Shown here one piece after another: positions 43,528 to 52,215 of a DNA stretch of 53,240 bases. Origin of the DNA: Tepidisphaeraceae bacterium (GTDB lineage Bacteria > Planctomycetota > Phycisphaerae > Tepidisphaerales > Tepidisphaeraceae). The stretch lies in assembly GCA_025450555.1 (NCBI GenBank), contig JANWHF010000094.1, positions 1 to 53,240 on the forward strand, read 5' to 3'. Under the pieces are notes generated by a model. It made no database searches and was not told where the DNA came from. It saw nothing but the letters and a program-made list of their open reading frames with translations. Positions within the stretch are counted from its first letter, which is position 1. The number at the start of each line of letters is the position of its first letter. The position numbers and the translations under genes are program-made.

Positions 43528-44565
43528 TTAAACCGGAAGCAACTCATTTACTTTCTTCCGCACCTGTTTCCCATCCAACGTCAGCGCGGCCAGTCCAATT
43601 CCCGCCAGCAACAATCCACCGAGCAAACTAGTTCTATGCTTGGTCGCCCAAAGCTGGGGGCTGAAACTGTGGGAGATCTGATCGAACGGCCCATGTGCGC
43701 CGTAATCGCCCGTCACAGGTTTCCAGAAATTGTCTGGCTGATTGGGATCGGCCGGTTGTGGTAGCATGGAGCCGTCCCACCCGACCTTCGACAGATATTT
43801 ATCCAGCGTGCCGGGAATGATTTTTTCGCCCAGCGTCGCTTCGACGGTCGTGTAGCCGACCATGATTTCGCGACGATCATTTTCAGCGGCAAAGAGGATC
43901 GCGTCGGCGGCCACTTCCGGTTGGAAAATGGTTCCCGCCGGCCGGGCCTTGTGCGGCATCCGGTTCTTCGTCCAGACGAACTGTGTCGTGTTGAGCGCCG
44001 GCATGTTCACCATGGTCAGTCCGATATTGATCTTCTGATGCAGCAGCTCGGTGTGAAGCGATTCCATGAATCCCTGCAGCGCATGCTTGCTGGCGCAATA
44101 GGCGCTTTGCAGCGGGATCGAGCGAAACGCCAAGGCTGAGCCGACCTGAATGATCTTGCCGCGGTTCCGCGGAACCATCTTGTCCAGCGCGCAGCGAGCG
44201 CCGTGGACGGAACCTAAAAATGTCACATCGACAATGTGCCGAAATTCATCTGGCTCCATCCTGATGAATGGGCAGTACATCGACACCATGGCGTTATTGA
44301 TCCAGATGTCGATGGGGCCCAATTCATTCTCCGCTCGGTCGGCAGCAGCCTGGACCTGATCGAACTGCGCCACGTCGGTGCGCAAGACCAGCGCCCTTCC
44401 GCCGACCGATTCCACTTCCTCTTTGGCGCCTTCCAGCCCATCGGTGCCGCGGGCAAGTAAAGCGATCTTTGCGCCCCGGCGGGCAAAGACGCGGGCCGTC
44501 GCCCGGCCCACGCCGCCTGAAGCGCCGGTAATGACCACCACGGTATCGCGATCGACTCTTTTCAT
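43528..44565 (-). CDS. Short-chain dehydrogenase/reductase with C-terminal membrane helix
   Basis: A 345-residue SDR: VVVITGASGGVGRATARVFA is the nucleotide-binding Gly motif, WINNAMVSMYCPF the NNA region, GKIIQVGSALAFRSIPLQSA YCASKHALQGFMES holds the catalytic Ser and YxxxK. An extra 100 residues follow the usual domain and end in a membrane segment (TSLLGGLLLAGIGLAALTLDG). The substrate is unknown. GGGAG lies eight bases before the ATG at 44565, which overlaps the stop of the upstream oxidoreductase gene by 4 bases. Confidence 0.88.
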   Translation of the reverse strand: MKRVDRDTVVVITGASGGVGRATARVFARRGAKIALLARGTDGLEGAKEEVESVGGRALVLRTDVAQFDQVQAAADRAENELGPIDIWINNAMVSMYCPFIRMEPDEFRHIVDVTFLGSVHGARCALDKMVPRNRGKIIQVGSALAFRSIPLQSAYCASKHALQGFMESLHTELLHQKINIGLTMVNMPALNTTQFVWTKNRMPHKARPAGTIFQPEVAADAILFAAENDRREIMVGYTTVEATLGEKIIPGTLDKYLSKVGWDGSMLPQPADPNQPDNFWKPVTGDYGAHGPFDQISHSFSPQLWATKHRTSLLGGLLLAGIGLAALTLDGKQVRKKVNELLPV

Positions 44566-47500
44566 TTGATCAACTCCCGCCAGAGGCGATTGCTCTTTCG
44601 ATGGCTGCGGAAATAAGCGCCCGCGACGATTGCTCCTGCCGCGCCAACACCCATCAGCGTCGCCGTTCGGATCATCGCCAGCTTCTGTTCGCGCTTCCGA
44701 GCCTCGACGATTCGCTGCTCCGGCCGGCGCCTCGGCACATCGCCTTCGCGAATCGCCATCTGCAAGACATGCGCCATGTGCATCGCCGCGCGATCGGTCT
44801 GCTGCTCGATCTGCTCCTGGCAACTGAAGCCATCGGCGATAATCAGCTCATCTTCTTCCGCCTTGCGCACCTCCGGCAGCAGCATGCGCTCGCCGACGGC
44901 CACGCTCACGTTGTAGTGATCGTTCTCCTTCTCGTATCCGAAAGCCCCCGCCATTCCGCAGCAGCCGGCGTCGGGGTTTTTGTGCTCGATGCCCATCTTG
45001 TCGAAGATTTCCTTCTCGGCAAAAAGCTTGCCGTATTCCTTGTCATTCAGCTCGTCGAGCATCTTCTGATGGCAGTGGCCATGGACGATCGCCTTGCGCT
45101 TAAGCTGCGGCGGGCGATAGTTGGGCGCTTTGTTGCGCAGGAAATCGCTGAGGGTAAAGGTCAATTGTTTCAGCCGTTTACCGTCTTCACTGTTGGGAAG
45201 AATGTTGGGCAGCTCGTCGTGGAACGCTGCCCAGCAGCTTGGTTCCAGCACGACCATCGGAACGCCGGCTTCGTAATAATGGCGCAGCTTGTCCAGCAGA
45301 TCGAACCACCAACGTTTGGCCATGCCCAGGAAGCCGTAGTCGTACAGCGGGCGGCCGCAGCAGACGTCGGCCATCGGAACGTGGACGCGGAAGCCCGCAT
45401 CCTCCAGCACTTCCGTCGCCGCAATCGCGACGTCCGGATGGAAGTGATTGTTGAACGTGTCGGCAAACAGCACGACCGGCGCACCCTTGGGATTCTTTGG
45501 CTTGTGGGTCCGGTACCACTGCTTGAAGGTCTGCGGCGCAAAGGCAGGGATCTTTCGATTCGGATGCACCCCAGCCAAGAATTTCGCAATCGATCGCAAT
45601 CCCGGCACCTGCGTAAACAGATTGGCAAACGACGGTGCAATCGAGGCCAGGTTCGACCAGATGTGAATCCAGCCGAACGCGTACGCATGCCTGGGGCGCA
45701 GTTTGCCCTCGTAATAATGGCTGAGAAATTCCGACTTGTATGTGGCCATATCCACGTTGACTGGGCAATCGCCTTTGCATCCTTTGCACGAGAGGCAAAG
45801 ATCCAGCGAGTCTTTGACTTCCTTGCTCTTCCAGCCATCTTCGATGACTTCGCCGTTCATCATCTCGAAGAGCATGCGCGCCCGGCCGCGGGTTGAATGC
45901 TTTTCCTCACGCGTCACCATATATGAGGGGCACATGGTCCCGCCGCCCTCGCGCCGGCAGGCGGCCACGCCGACGCACCGCAGAGCCGCGCGGGCGAAAC
46001 TGTGCCGATCGCCCACATACTCAAAATGCGTCTTGGGCTGCGGCGGGTTGTAATCGGCGCCGATCCGCATGTTGTCGGTAATACCCAAGGCCGGCCCTTC
46101 AAGGTTGATGACCTTGCCGGTGTTCATGCGGTTATCCGGATCCCAGATCCGCTTAAACTCGTGGAAGGCCTGAAAGATTTCCGGGCCGAACATCTCCGGC
46201 AGAAACTGGCCGCGCGCCTGGCCATCGCCATGTTCTCCAGAGGCGACACCGCCGAACTTCACGACCAGATCGACCGCTTCTTGCATGAAGCGTTTGTACT
46301 TGTCGATGCCGGGCGCGGTGTAGAGATCGAAGGGTATGCGGCAATGGACACAGCCTTGTCCGATATGCCCATAAAGAGATGGGTGGTAATCGAATTTATC
46401 GAATAGGGCGCGCAGCTCGCGGAGATACTGAGCTGTTGCTTCGACCGGCACGGCTGAATCTTCCCAGCCGGGCCACGTATCCGGTTGGCCGGGCACCCAG
46501 GCGGTGCTGCCCAGACTTGATTCGCGCACCTTCCAGATCATTTCTTCCTGTTTGTCATCGTCGTACAGCTTCATGTCCACCGGCGCGCGGTCTCCCAGTC
46601 CCTTGACGTGATCCATCATTCGGCGGGCCTGATCGTCGGTGTCCTCTTTGGATTCACCGCCAAATTCCACCAGTAGAAATGAAGGGCCTTTGGGCAAGAT
46701 CGCCAGGGCGGCGTTTTCGTCGCCTTTCTGCTTGACGAAATCAAAAAGCAGCTCGTCGATGCCTTCGCAGGCGGTGGGTTCAAACTTCAACACCTCAAGC
46801 CCGCACTCGGCGGCGGTGGGGATGTCCTTGAAGCCGAGCATCGTCACCGAACGCGCCTTGGGCGCAGGCACCAGATGAAGGGCGGCTTCGAGAATGGTCA
46901 CAAGCGTGGATTCTGAACCGACCAGCGCGCGGGCAACGTTGCAGCCATTTTCCGGCAGAAGATCATCGAGGTTGTAGCCCGATACGCGGCGCTCGAGCTT
47001 GGGGAATTTCTCGCGAATAACGTTGCCATATTTGTCGATCAACGCCTTAAGGCCGGCATAGATCTGACCGTGCCGCCCACCGGCGCGAATATGGGCCTCC
47101 ATTTCCTCTGGCGACGTGGGGCCGACGTGCATTCGAGTGCCGTCGTATAGCAGCACATCCAATGCGTGCGTGTTGTCGCTCGTGCGCACGCCAAAGCCAT
47201 ATTTTTTGCTCAGTAGTGAATGGCTGCCGCAGGAATTGTTGCCGAGCATCCCGCCAATCGTGCATCGACTATGCGTGGCTGGATCCGGTCCATAGAAGAG
47301 GCCTGCCTCCTTCTTAGCCGTCTGTCGGAAATGGTCGAGCACGCAGCCGGGCTGCACATGGCCGATGCGATTTTCCGCATCGATGCGCAGGACGTGAAAC
47401 ATGTACTTCGAAAAATCCATGACCACTGCGACGTTGCAGCACTGGCCGCCCAGGCTTGTTCCGCCGCCGCGCGAAAGGATCGGCGCGCCGTGTTGGCGCG

Positions 47501-47768
47501 CCAGGCGCATGGTCGTTTCCACATCCTGCACGTGGCGCGGCACGACGACGCCGATCGGCACCTGGCGATAGTTGGAGCCGTCGGTAGCGTAGAGAGCGCG
47601 CGTGCCTTTGTCGAAGCGCACTTCGCCATCGATGTGCGCCTTCAAAGAAGCCTCCAGCGAGCGCGCCGACTCTTTTCCGATGGTGTTGCTGAGAGAATCA
47701 GTTTTTCGAAGTCGCTCGAACCGTACGTGCTCGTTGCGCTTGCGAAGAACTTGCAGTTGAGTGGTCAT
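44562..47768 (-). CDS. FAD-linked oxidase/Fe-S oxidoreductase fusion (D-lactate dehydrogenase-like)
   Basis: A 1068-residue protein joining the GlcD and GlpC/GlcF types. The FAD domain (about 45-270) contains PILSRGGGTSLGGQCCNVAV and IGGMLGNNSCGSHSLLSKKYG; the C-terminal FAD-oxidase part runs to about 555 (HIGQGCVHCRIPFDL, GEHGDGQARGQFLPEMFG). Two 4Fe-4S sites follow: CVGVAACRREGGGTMCPSYM and CLSCKGCKGDCPVNVDMATY. Cys-rich CCG motifs (DVCCGRPLYDYG and GCCGMAGAFGYE) complete the Fe-S half. A membrane helix lies near the end (ATLMGVGAAGAIVAGAYF). It probably oxidises a 2-hydroxy acid into the quinone pool. GGAG and AAGG precede the ATG. The start overlaps the glucoamylase gene by 71 bases. Confidence 0.9.
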   Translation of the reverse strand: MTTQLQVLRKRNEHVRFERLRKTDSLSNTIGKESARSLEASLKAHIDGEVRFDKGTRALYATDGSNYRQVPIGVVVPRHVQDVETTMRLARQHGAPILSRGGGTSLGGQCCNVAVVMDFSKYMFHVLRIDAENRIGHVQPGCVLDHFRQTAKKEAGLFYGPDPATHSRCTIGGMLGNNSCGSHSLLSKKYGFGVRTSDNTHALDVLLYDGTRMHVGPTSPEEMEAHIRAGGRHGQIYAGLKALIDKYGNVIREKFPKLERRVSGYNLDDLLPENGCNVARALVGSESTLVTILEAALHLVPAPKARSVTMLGFKDIPTAAECGLEVLKFEPTACEGIDELLFDFVKQKGDENAALAILPKGPSFLLVEFGGESKEDTDDQARRMMDHVKGLGDRAPVDMKLYDDDKQEEMIWKVRESSLGSTAWVPGQPDTWPGWEDSAVPVEATAQYLRELRALFDKFDYHPSLYGHIGQGCVHCRIPFDLYTAPGIDKYKRFMQEAVDLVVKFGGVASGEHGDGQARGQFLPEMFGPEIFQAFHEFKRIWDPDNRMNTGKVINLEGPALGITDNMRIGADYNPPQPKTHFEYVGDRHSFARAALRCVGVAACRREGGGTMCPSYMVTREEKHSTRGRARMLFEMMNGEVIEDGWKSKEVKDSLDLCLSCKGCKGDCPVNVDMATYKSEFLSHYYEGKLRPRHAYAFGWIHIWSNLASIAPSFANLFTQVPGLRSIAKFLAGVHPNRKIPAFAPQTFKQWYRTHKPKNPKGAPVVLFADTFNNHFHPDVAIAATEVLEDAGFRVHVPMADVCCGRPLYDYGFLGMAKRWWFDLLDKLRHYYEAGVPMVVLEPSCWAAFHDELPNILPNSEDGKRLKQLTFTLSDFLRNKAPNYRPPQLKRKAIVHGHCHQKMLDELNDKEYGKLFAEKEIFDKMGIEHKNPDAGCCGMAGAFGYEKENDHYNVSVAVGERMLLPEVRKAEEDELIIADGFSCQEQIEQQTDRAAMHMAHVLQMAIREGDVPRRRPEQRIVEARKREQKLAMIRTATLMGVGAAGAIVAGAYFRSHRKSNRLWRELIK

Positions 47769-50373
47769 CCTTGGTACTCCGTTGATGTTTCGTTTGAGTT
47801 TGCGCTCGCGGACGCGCGGAAGAGGGGGTCGCTGGCTTTGCGGGGCTTGGCTCATCGACCGTCAGTCGGAAATCCCTGCCTTCCCAGCGATCGCCATCGG
47901 TTGTCCACCGGAAAGTAAAGATCAATACATCGCCCGGCTTCATTGCCGCCGTGGGCAGATCAATGATGTGCAGCCCCGCGCCCGTATCCTTTGTCGGTTG
48001 CTCCTGTGTGGTCGCCCACCGATCCAGGCTGAAACGCACGATCGCCCGTGCGGTCAGCTCCAGCCGGACCCGCCGACCGGCGGGGAAGAAATCAACCTGA
48101 TGATCGAATCGCCAAAGTGAAAGATCGGTTGACGATTGATTATTTACATACCTTTCCCACGCATCGTCGGGGCAGTCGAAAACTTTTCCGTCGCGGATGG
48201 ATCGCAGGAGCCGAATAAATTCCGAATGGGTCCAGGCCAACGGCATCGCCGAACTGCTGGCACGGCCGCGATATAGATCGTGCTGCGGAACATCGTCGAT
48301 GTCCCAGACCTGCTCCGGCAGGAGGCCCACCTCGCTGGCAAAGCCGGCCATGGCATCGAGCATCTTCTTTGCGCGCTCCGTATTCCCCGCGGCAAGTTCG
48401 TAATGTCCGCGCTCTCCTGTCAATAGGGGCCACGAGCGACCGGTGCCGCTGTGATCTCCATGCGATTGCGTCAACGTGCCGTCATCGTGCTCGCCGTAGT
48501 AATCGCCGTTATAGCGTCGCCAGCAGGGGCCGGCTGGTAATTCTCTGCGCGTCATGGCGTCGATCGCCTTGATGGTGTTGAGAATCCGCGGGTCGTCCGG
48601 CGCGCGAAGACCGAAGCGCACCAAAGCCAGCGCATCGGGACTGACGACTTCCGCGGTTGGAAGACCTTTCGCCTGCTGCATGCAGGGCCATTCGCCACGC
48701 CGAAGCATCGATTTCATGCCTGGGGCGGGCGCGATGCGGATGTAATAGCCTTCAATTCCCAATTGTTTTGCCAGTGGCGTATCGGTGACGTAAGTCCACG
48801 GCTCGATTTGATCATTCCACAGATCGGCCGTCTCGCGGAAGTATTCCCCGAGGCGTTCTTCGCCGAATTGATTGGCCAATCGTGCGGCAACAAGTAGGGC
48901 GGCAATTTCGGTCGCAAGCGTGTAAGGTGAAAGGCCCGGCGTGTTTTCCCAGCGATCTTCACCCGTGGCAGGTCCGCTGCGAATGATGAAAGCCGCCGCA
49001 TCCCGCACCATTGGCCAGAAGGATTCGACCTGTCCATCCTGAACCGCGCCTTCCCGATGAGCAAAGTTCAGCAGCAGGATCGGCAGAGCGGCTTCATCCA
49101 GTTGCTCACCTTTGCCATAGGCGCAACCATCCAGCCACATATCCTGCGGCCAGCCGCCACTGTTTTTCTGCGTGGCGCGAAGATAATTCAACACGCCATA
49201 CGCTTCCTTGAATGCGCCAGCGGCGAGCATCCCGAGTGTTTCTTCCGCCAGATCGCGCGCCCAGACCAGGTGATAGCCGCCCAGGTCCTCATCGCCGCGC
49301 GCTTCGCCCCATGGAACCGAGAGACTGGCGACACTCGCGCCTAGAAATTGTTTCGAGCGATGCACCGCGAGGGTCATCATGCTGGTGCGATACAGATTGG
49401 CGGAGTTGCCGGGAATCGGGTTGACGCGCGGGCGCGAGCGGTCGGGCCGATTGCGCTGCTCGGCATTGTCATTCGCCAGGTCAACTGATTTTGGATCATC
49501 CAGCGGCCCGAGGGTGCTTTGCCAGTCTTTCCATTGGCTGACGTATAGATCCCGCACTTCCGCAAAGGGCAGGTGGAGCGATAAGCAGGCATTGAGTGCC
49601 GCGGCTTGGGGGGCGCGGTCAAACGCAAGAGCCAGGACGAACTCCCCGCCGCACTGTTTGAGATCGATCTCGCCCGCCAGCGCGATGTGGCCATGATCGG
49701 CGCAGTCGTATTCCCAAGTCATCTGGCCATGCTGGTGGATGTCCTGCCAGGCATCAGATGTTCCGACGTAACCAACGGATCGTCGCAGCCAGCCGGCGGA
49801 GGTCGTCATGGCCAGCGCATGACCTTCATGGCGGGCAAAGAGCATCGGCCGGTGCCGATAGGCGCCAACCCAGCCGGCGTTGTCCTTCCCCTGGTCCCCG
49901 AGCCGCGGCGACATCAGCACGTACAGCCGAAAATCGCCCAACGCCCCTTGTAGCGGCACAAATCGAATTCGCTGCAGCAAAACATCTCGGCCCGGATCGG
50001 CGATGATTTCCTTATTGATGCGATAACGCCCCTCAACGCAATGGTTTTCAAGCCGATATGCGGGGATGCCCGGCTCCTGCATCTGAATGTCGTATGTGCA
50101 ATGCTTTTGCTCTTCAGAAAAGAAATCCCCTGGGCCGGTGACGATCAATCCCAAATCGCGGATCGCTGCCTGATCGATCCAGGGATGATAGATTTCGTTG
50201 ACGATCCCCCGGCCAACGGTGAACCAGAGGCGCGACATCGCCGACATCGCGCAGCCCACGCCTGCCTTTGCCGCTGGCGACCATGTGGGGCGAATGCCGG
50301 GGGCGCCGGGGGCTCTGTTACCGCCGGCGTCGGGTTCGGTGATTGCTGATTCATCTTTTTCTTTGTTGTGCAT
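47698..50373 (-). CDS. GH15 glucoamylase (glucan 1,4-alpha-glucosidase)
   Basis: An 891-residue protein with no signal peptide. The N-terminal 270 residues are the GH15-associated beta-sandwich (GVGCAMSAMSRLWFTVGRGI, VNEIYHPWIDQAAIRDLGLI). The (alpha/alpha)6 catalytic barrel follows, with DLGGYHLVWARDLAEETLGM (near 369), HGDHSGTGRSWPLLTGERGH near 640 and the catalytic Glu region in EVGLLPEQVWDID (near 688). A beta domain of about 100 residues ends the protein, then a low-complexity tail rich in Ser, Gln and Thr. It releases glucose from alpha-glucan ends, probably inside the cell, for example from glycogen or maltodextrin. Confidence 0.9.
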   Translation of the reverse strand: MHNKEKDESAITEPDAGGNRAPGAPGIRPTWSPAAKAGVGCAMSAMSRLWFTVGRGIVNEIYHPWIDQAAIRDLGLIVTGPGDFFSEEQKHCTYDIQMQEPGIPAYRLENHCVEGRYRINKEIIADPGRDVLLQRIRFVPLQGALGDFRLYVLMSPRLGDQGKDNAGWVGAYRHRPMLFARHEGHALAMTTSAGWLRRSVGYVGTSDAWQDIHQHGQMTWEYDCADHGHIALAGEIDLKQCGGEFVLALAFDRAPQAAALNACLSLHLPFAEVRDLYVSQWKDWQSTLGPLDDPKSVDLANDNAEQRNRPDRSRPRVNPIPGNSANLYRTSMMTLAVHRSKQFLGASVASLSVPWGEARGDEDLGGYHLVWARDLAEETLGMLAAGAFKEAYGVLNYLRATQKNSGGWPQDMWLDGCAYGKGEQLDEAALPILLLNFAHREGAVQDGQVESFWPMVRDAAAFIIRSGPATGEDRWENTPGLSPYTLATEIAALLVAARLANQFGEERLGEYFRETADLWNDQIEPWTYVTDTPLAKQLGIEGYYIRIAPAPGMKSMLRRGEWPCMQQAKGLPTAEVVSPDALALVRFGLRAPDDPRILNTIKAIDAMTRRELPAGPCWRRYNGDYYGEHDDGTLTQSHGDHSGTGRSWPLLTGERGHYELAAGNTERAKKMLDAMAGFASEVGLLPEQVWDIDDVPQHDLYRGRASSSAMPLAWTHSEFIRLLRSIRDGKVFDCPDDAWERYVNNQSSTDLSLWRFDHQVDFFPAGRRVRLELTARAIVRFSLDRWATTQEQPTKDTGAGLHIIDLPTAAMKPGDVLIFTFRWTTDGDRWEGRDFRLTVDEPSPAKPATPSSARPRAQTQTKHQRSTKDDHSTASSSQAQRARTVRATSKN

Positions 50374-50523
50374 CGCCGCAGCCGTCTCCGTCGAAAGTGC
50401 ATGGGATGCTGCATGGCTTCCCATCTATCCAGTAGAATGGCTGCGGTGACTTTTGACAGCGCGTAAAATCCTGGCGGATGTTGTGACCGGTGTGGAACGC
50501 GAATTGCTGAAAGCGACGTTTCT

Positions 50524-51228
50524 CTACCGCTGCGCGTAAGCGGTCGGATCGGCAACTCCAGCCTCGGCAAATCCCTTTTTGCGCAGCAAGCAGCTATCGC
50601 AGTGTCCGCAGGCAAGCCCTTCTGGCGTCGGGTCGTAGCAACTGTGCGTCATCGAATAATCCACGCCGAGATCGACGCCGCGCTGGATGATTTGCGCTTT
50701 GCTCACGTGAATCAGCGGCGTGTGAATCTTGAAGGGCTGACTATCGGGTTGCACCGTCATTTTGGTCGCGAGATTGGCCATCGCCTCAAAGGCTGCGACA
50801 AACTGCGGCCGGCAATCGGGATAGCCACTGTAATCCACTGCATTCACGCCGATGAAGAGATCCCGCACGTTCAGTACTTCCGCCCATGCCAGCGCATAGC
50901 TGAGGAAGATCGTGTTGCGGGCGGGGACATAGGTGATCGGAATGGCGGCCGACATTTGTGATTCGTCGCGGTCTTTGGGCACGTCGATCTGATCGGTCAG
51001 GGCGCTTTTGCCAAACTGCCGCAGATCGATTTGAATCACACGATGCTCGGCTCCAAAGAGCTTTGCGATGCGCTGCGCCGCGACAAGTTCCTGGCGGTGT
51101 CGCTGGCCATAATCAAAGGACAAGGAATAGAGGGGCCGAAAGTCGCGATCGCGCGCGATGGCCATGCAGGTGGTGCTGTCCAGGCCACCACTGGAGAGGA
51201 CAATCGCTGGCCGAACGGTGCATTGCAT
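50524..51228 (-). CDS. queC: 7-cyano-7-deazaguanine synthase
   Basis: A 234-residue protein. AIVLSSGGLDSTTCMAIARD is the ATP-pyrophosphatase P-loop, SFDYGQRHRQELVAAQRIAK and ITYVPARNTIFLSYALAWAE are QueC-specific, and the zinc site is CYDPTPEGLACGHCDSC. QueC converts 7-carboxy-7-deazaguanine to preQ0 using ATP and ammonia, in queuosine biosynthesis. No other que gene is in the window. It lies 150 bases upstream of the glucoamylase gene on the same strand, which may be coincidence. The upstream side holds a hairpin at 51289-51317. Confidence 0.96.
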   Translation of the reverse strand: MQCTVRPAIVLSSGGLDSTTCMAIARDRDFRPLYSLSFDYGQRHRQELVAAQRIAKLFGAEHRVIQIDLRQFGKSALTDQIDVPKDRDESQMSAAIPITYVPARNTIFLSYALAWAEVLNVRDLFIGVNAVDYSGYPDCRPQFVAAFEAMANLATKMTVQPDSQPFKIHTPLIHVSKAQIIQRGVDLGVDYSMTHSCYDPTPEGLACGHCDSCLLRKKGFAEAGVADPTAYAQR

Positions 51229-51615
51229 GCGACGCGATTCTAGGCCGTGTGTCCGTCAGGCTGTCGCATTGTCCCAAAAGTATACAAAGGTATGCGCGCC
51301 ACGAGGGGGCGCATACCTGGCACCGAAAGCTGGGTTAAGCCATTGTCATCTAAGATTTTATATTGATGTCGCGCGCGATTGAGCCAGTGACATCCCGCAA
51401 TGGGCTACCAATCGCAATCCTGTTCCTTAAGAAGCTGCACGTTGGTGAGCGACTCAGCGGACGTTATCGATGTCGCCAAGCCGGGCAAAGCGGTGGCCAT
51501 AGATCTTTGTTTTGTCAAGAATATTTATTGTCCGGCTCGGCTGCCACCGGGCTGCGCTGCCATTGAAAGAGCGCTGGTCATGATGACGCCGATCCCCTCC
51601 GTTCGTAGATAAGCT
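51229..51615. other. Region of 387 bases without a convincing gene
   Basis: It separates the end of the small membrane protein gene (51616) from the start of queC (51228), both on the minus strand, and so should hold the queC promoter. A plus-strand frame at 51400-51612 codes for 70 residues with no recognisable feature, and I do not call it. The only clear structure is the hairpin at 51289-51317. Confidence 0.5.
51289..51317 (-). repeat. Hairpin upstream of queC (9-bp arms)
   Basis: GGTATGCGC at 51289-51297 pairs perfectly with GCGCATACC at 51309-51317 around an 11-base loop. On the minus strand it lies about 60 bases ahead of the queC start, in the position of a leader element. It does not match the preQ1 riboswitch patterns I know. 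It is followed on the minus strand by a short T-containing stretch (TTTGTATACTTTTGGG), so it may also act as a terminator of the upstream transcript. Confidence 0.55.
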
Positions 51616-52122
51616 TCAAGCTTCCGGCAAAACGACGGGCATGCTGGCAGCTCTGTTCGTCTTTAAAAAGATCAAGCAGAGCGACGCCAAGCCCGCCAGA
51701 TAAAGTGAGGTGGCCAAAGCGGTGATCGGCTCAAGAAGGTCGCGGAAAAATGACCAGTCTGTTCCGAATTCCGACACCAGATACCAGATACCCACCATGT
51801 ACAAGAGGTGACTTGCAATCAATGAGCTAAAAGCAATTCGGCTGATGCGCAAACGAGCGGTGCCGGCGCAGATTCCGATGATGATCCAAAATGGGAAAAG
51901 CCCGTAGAACATCGCGTTGACGCTTCCGGTTTCCATCCACGGCGAAGATGCCAAAGTGATCAGCAGGCCGGAGTCGTGCCCCCGGGCAGCGACAATTTGT
52001 GGCGCAAGATAAAGGAGGGATGCCATGCCCACACCGACTGCCGCTGGAATCAGGACGGACCAGCGCCGGTGGTGGGATGGCGCTGCATAATTCAGCGGAA
52101 TGCTGAAGGCGTTATTCGTCAT
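51616..52122 (-). CDS. Small polytopic membrane protein, unknown function
   Basis: A 168-residue protein with four to five membrane helices (WSVLIPAAVGVGMASLLYLA, SVNAMFYGLFPFWIIIGICA, LIASHLLYMVGIWYLVSEFG and LATSLYLAGLASLCLIFL). I do not recognise the family. The start at the ATG at 52122 gives a short polar N-terminus. It follows the CopD gene by 93 bases on the same strand and is probably part of the same copper-related group. Confidence 0.65.
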   Translation of the reverse strand: MTNNAFSIPLNYAAPSHHRRWSVLIPAAVGVGMASLLYLAPQIVAARGHDSGLLITLASSPWMETGSVNAMFYGLFPFWIIIGICAGTARLRISRIAFSSLIASHLLYMVGIWYLVSEFGTDWSFFRDLLEPITALATSLYLAGLASLCLIFLKTNRAASMPVVLPEA

Positions 52123-52215
52123 GGCTCGCCTCATTCGGGCTGGACCGCGCATCGAAGGATCAGGGGTAGCGAACGCGAAGCCAGAAGAGAGCAAAAATTG
52201 GATAATTGCGGCGAG

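Noticed and set aside
44601..45896. 431-codon open frame on the plus strand opposite the FAD/Fe-S oxidoreductase
   Set aside because: Antisense of conserved Fe-S motifs; the sense gene is certain.
51400..51612. 70-codon plus-strand frame next to the small membrane protein gene
   Set aside because: No recognisable motif, no ribosome site of note and opposite to the local gene direction.
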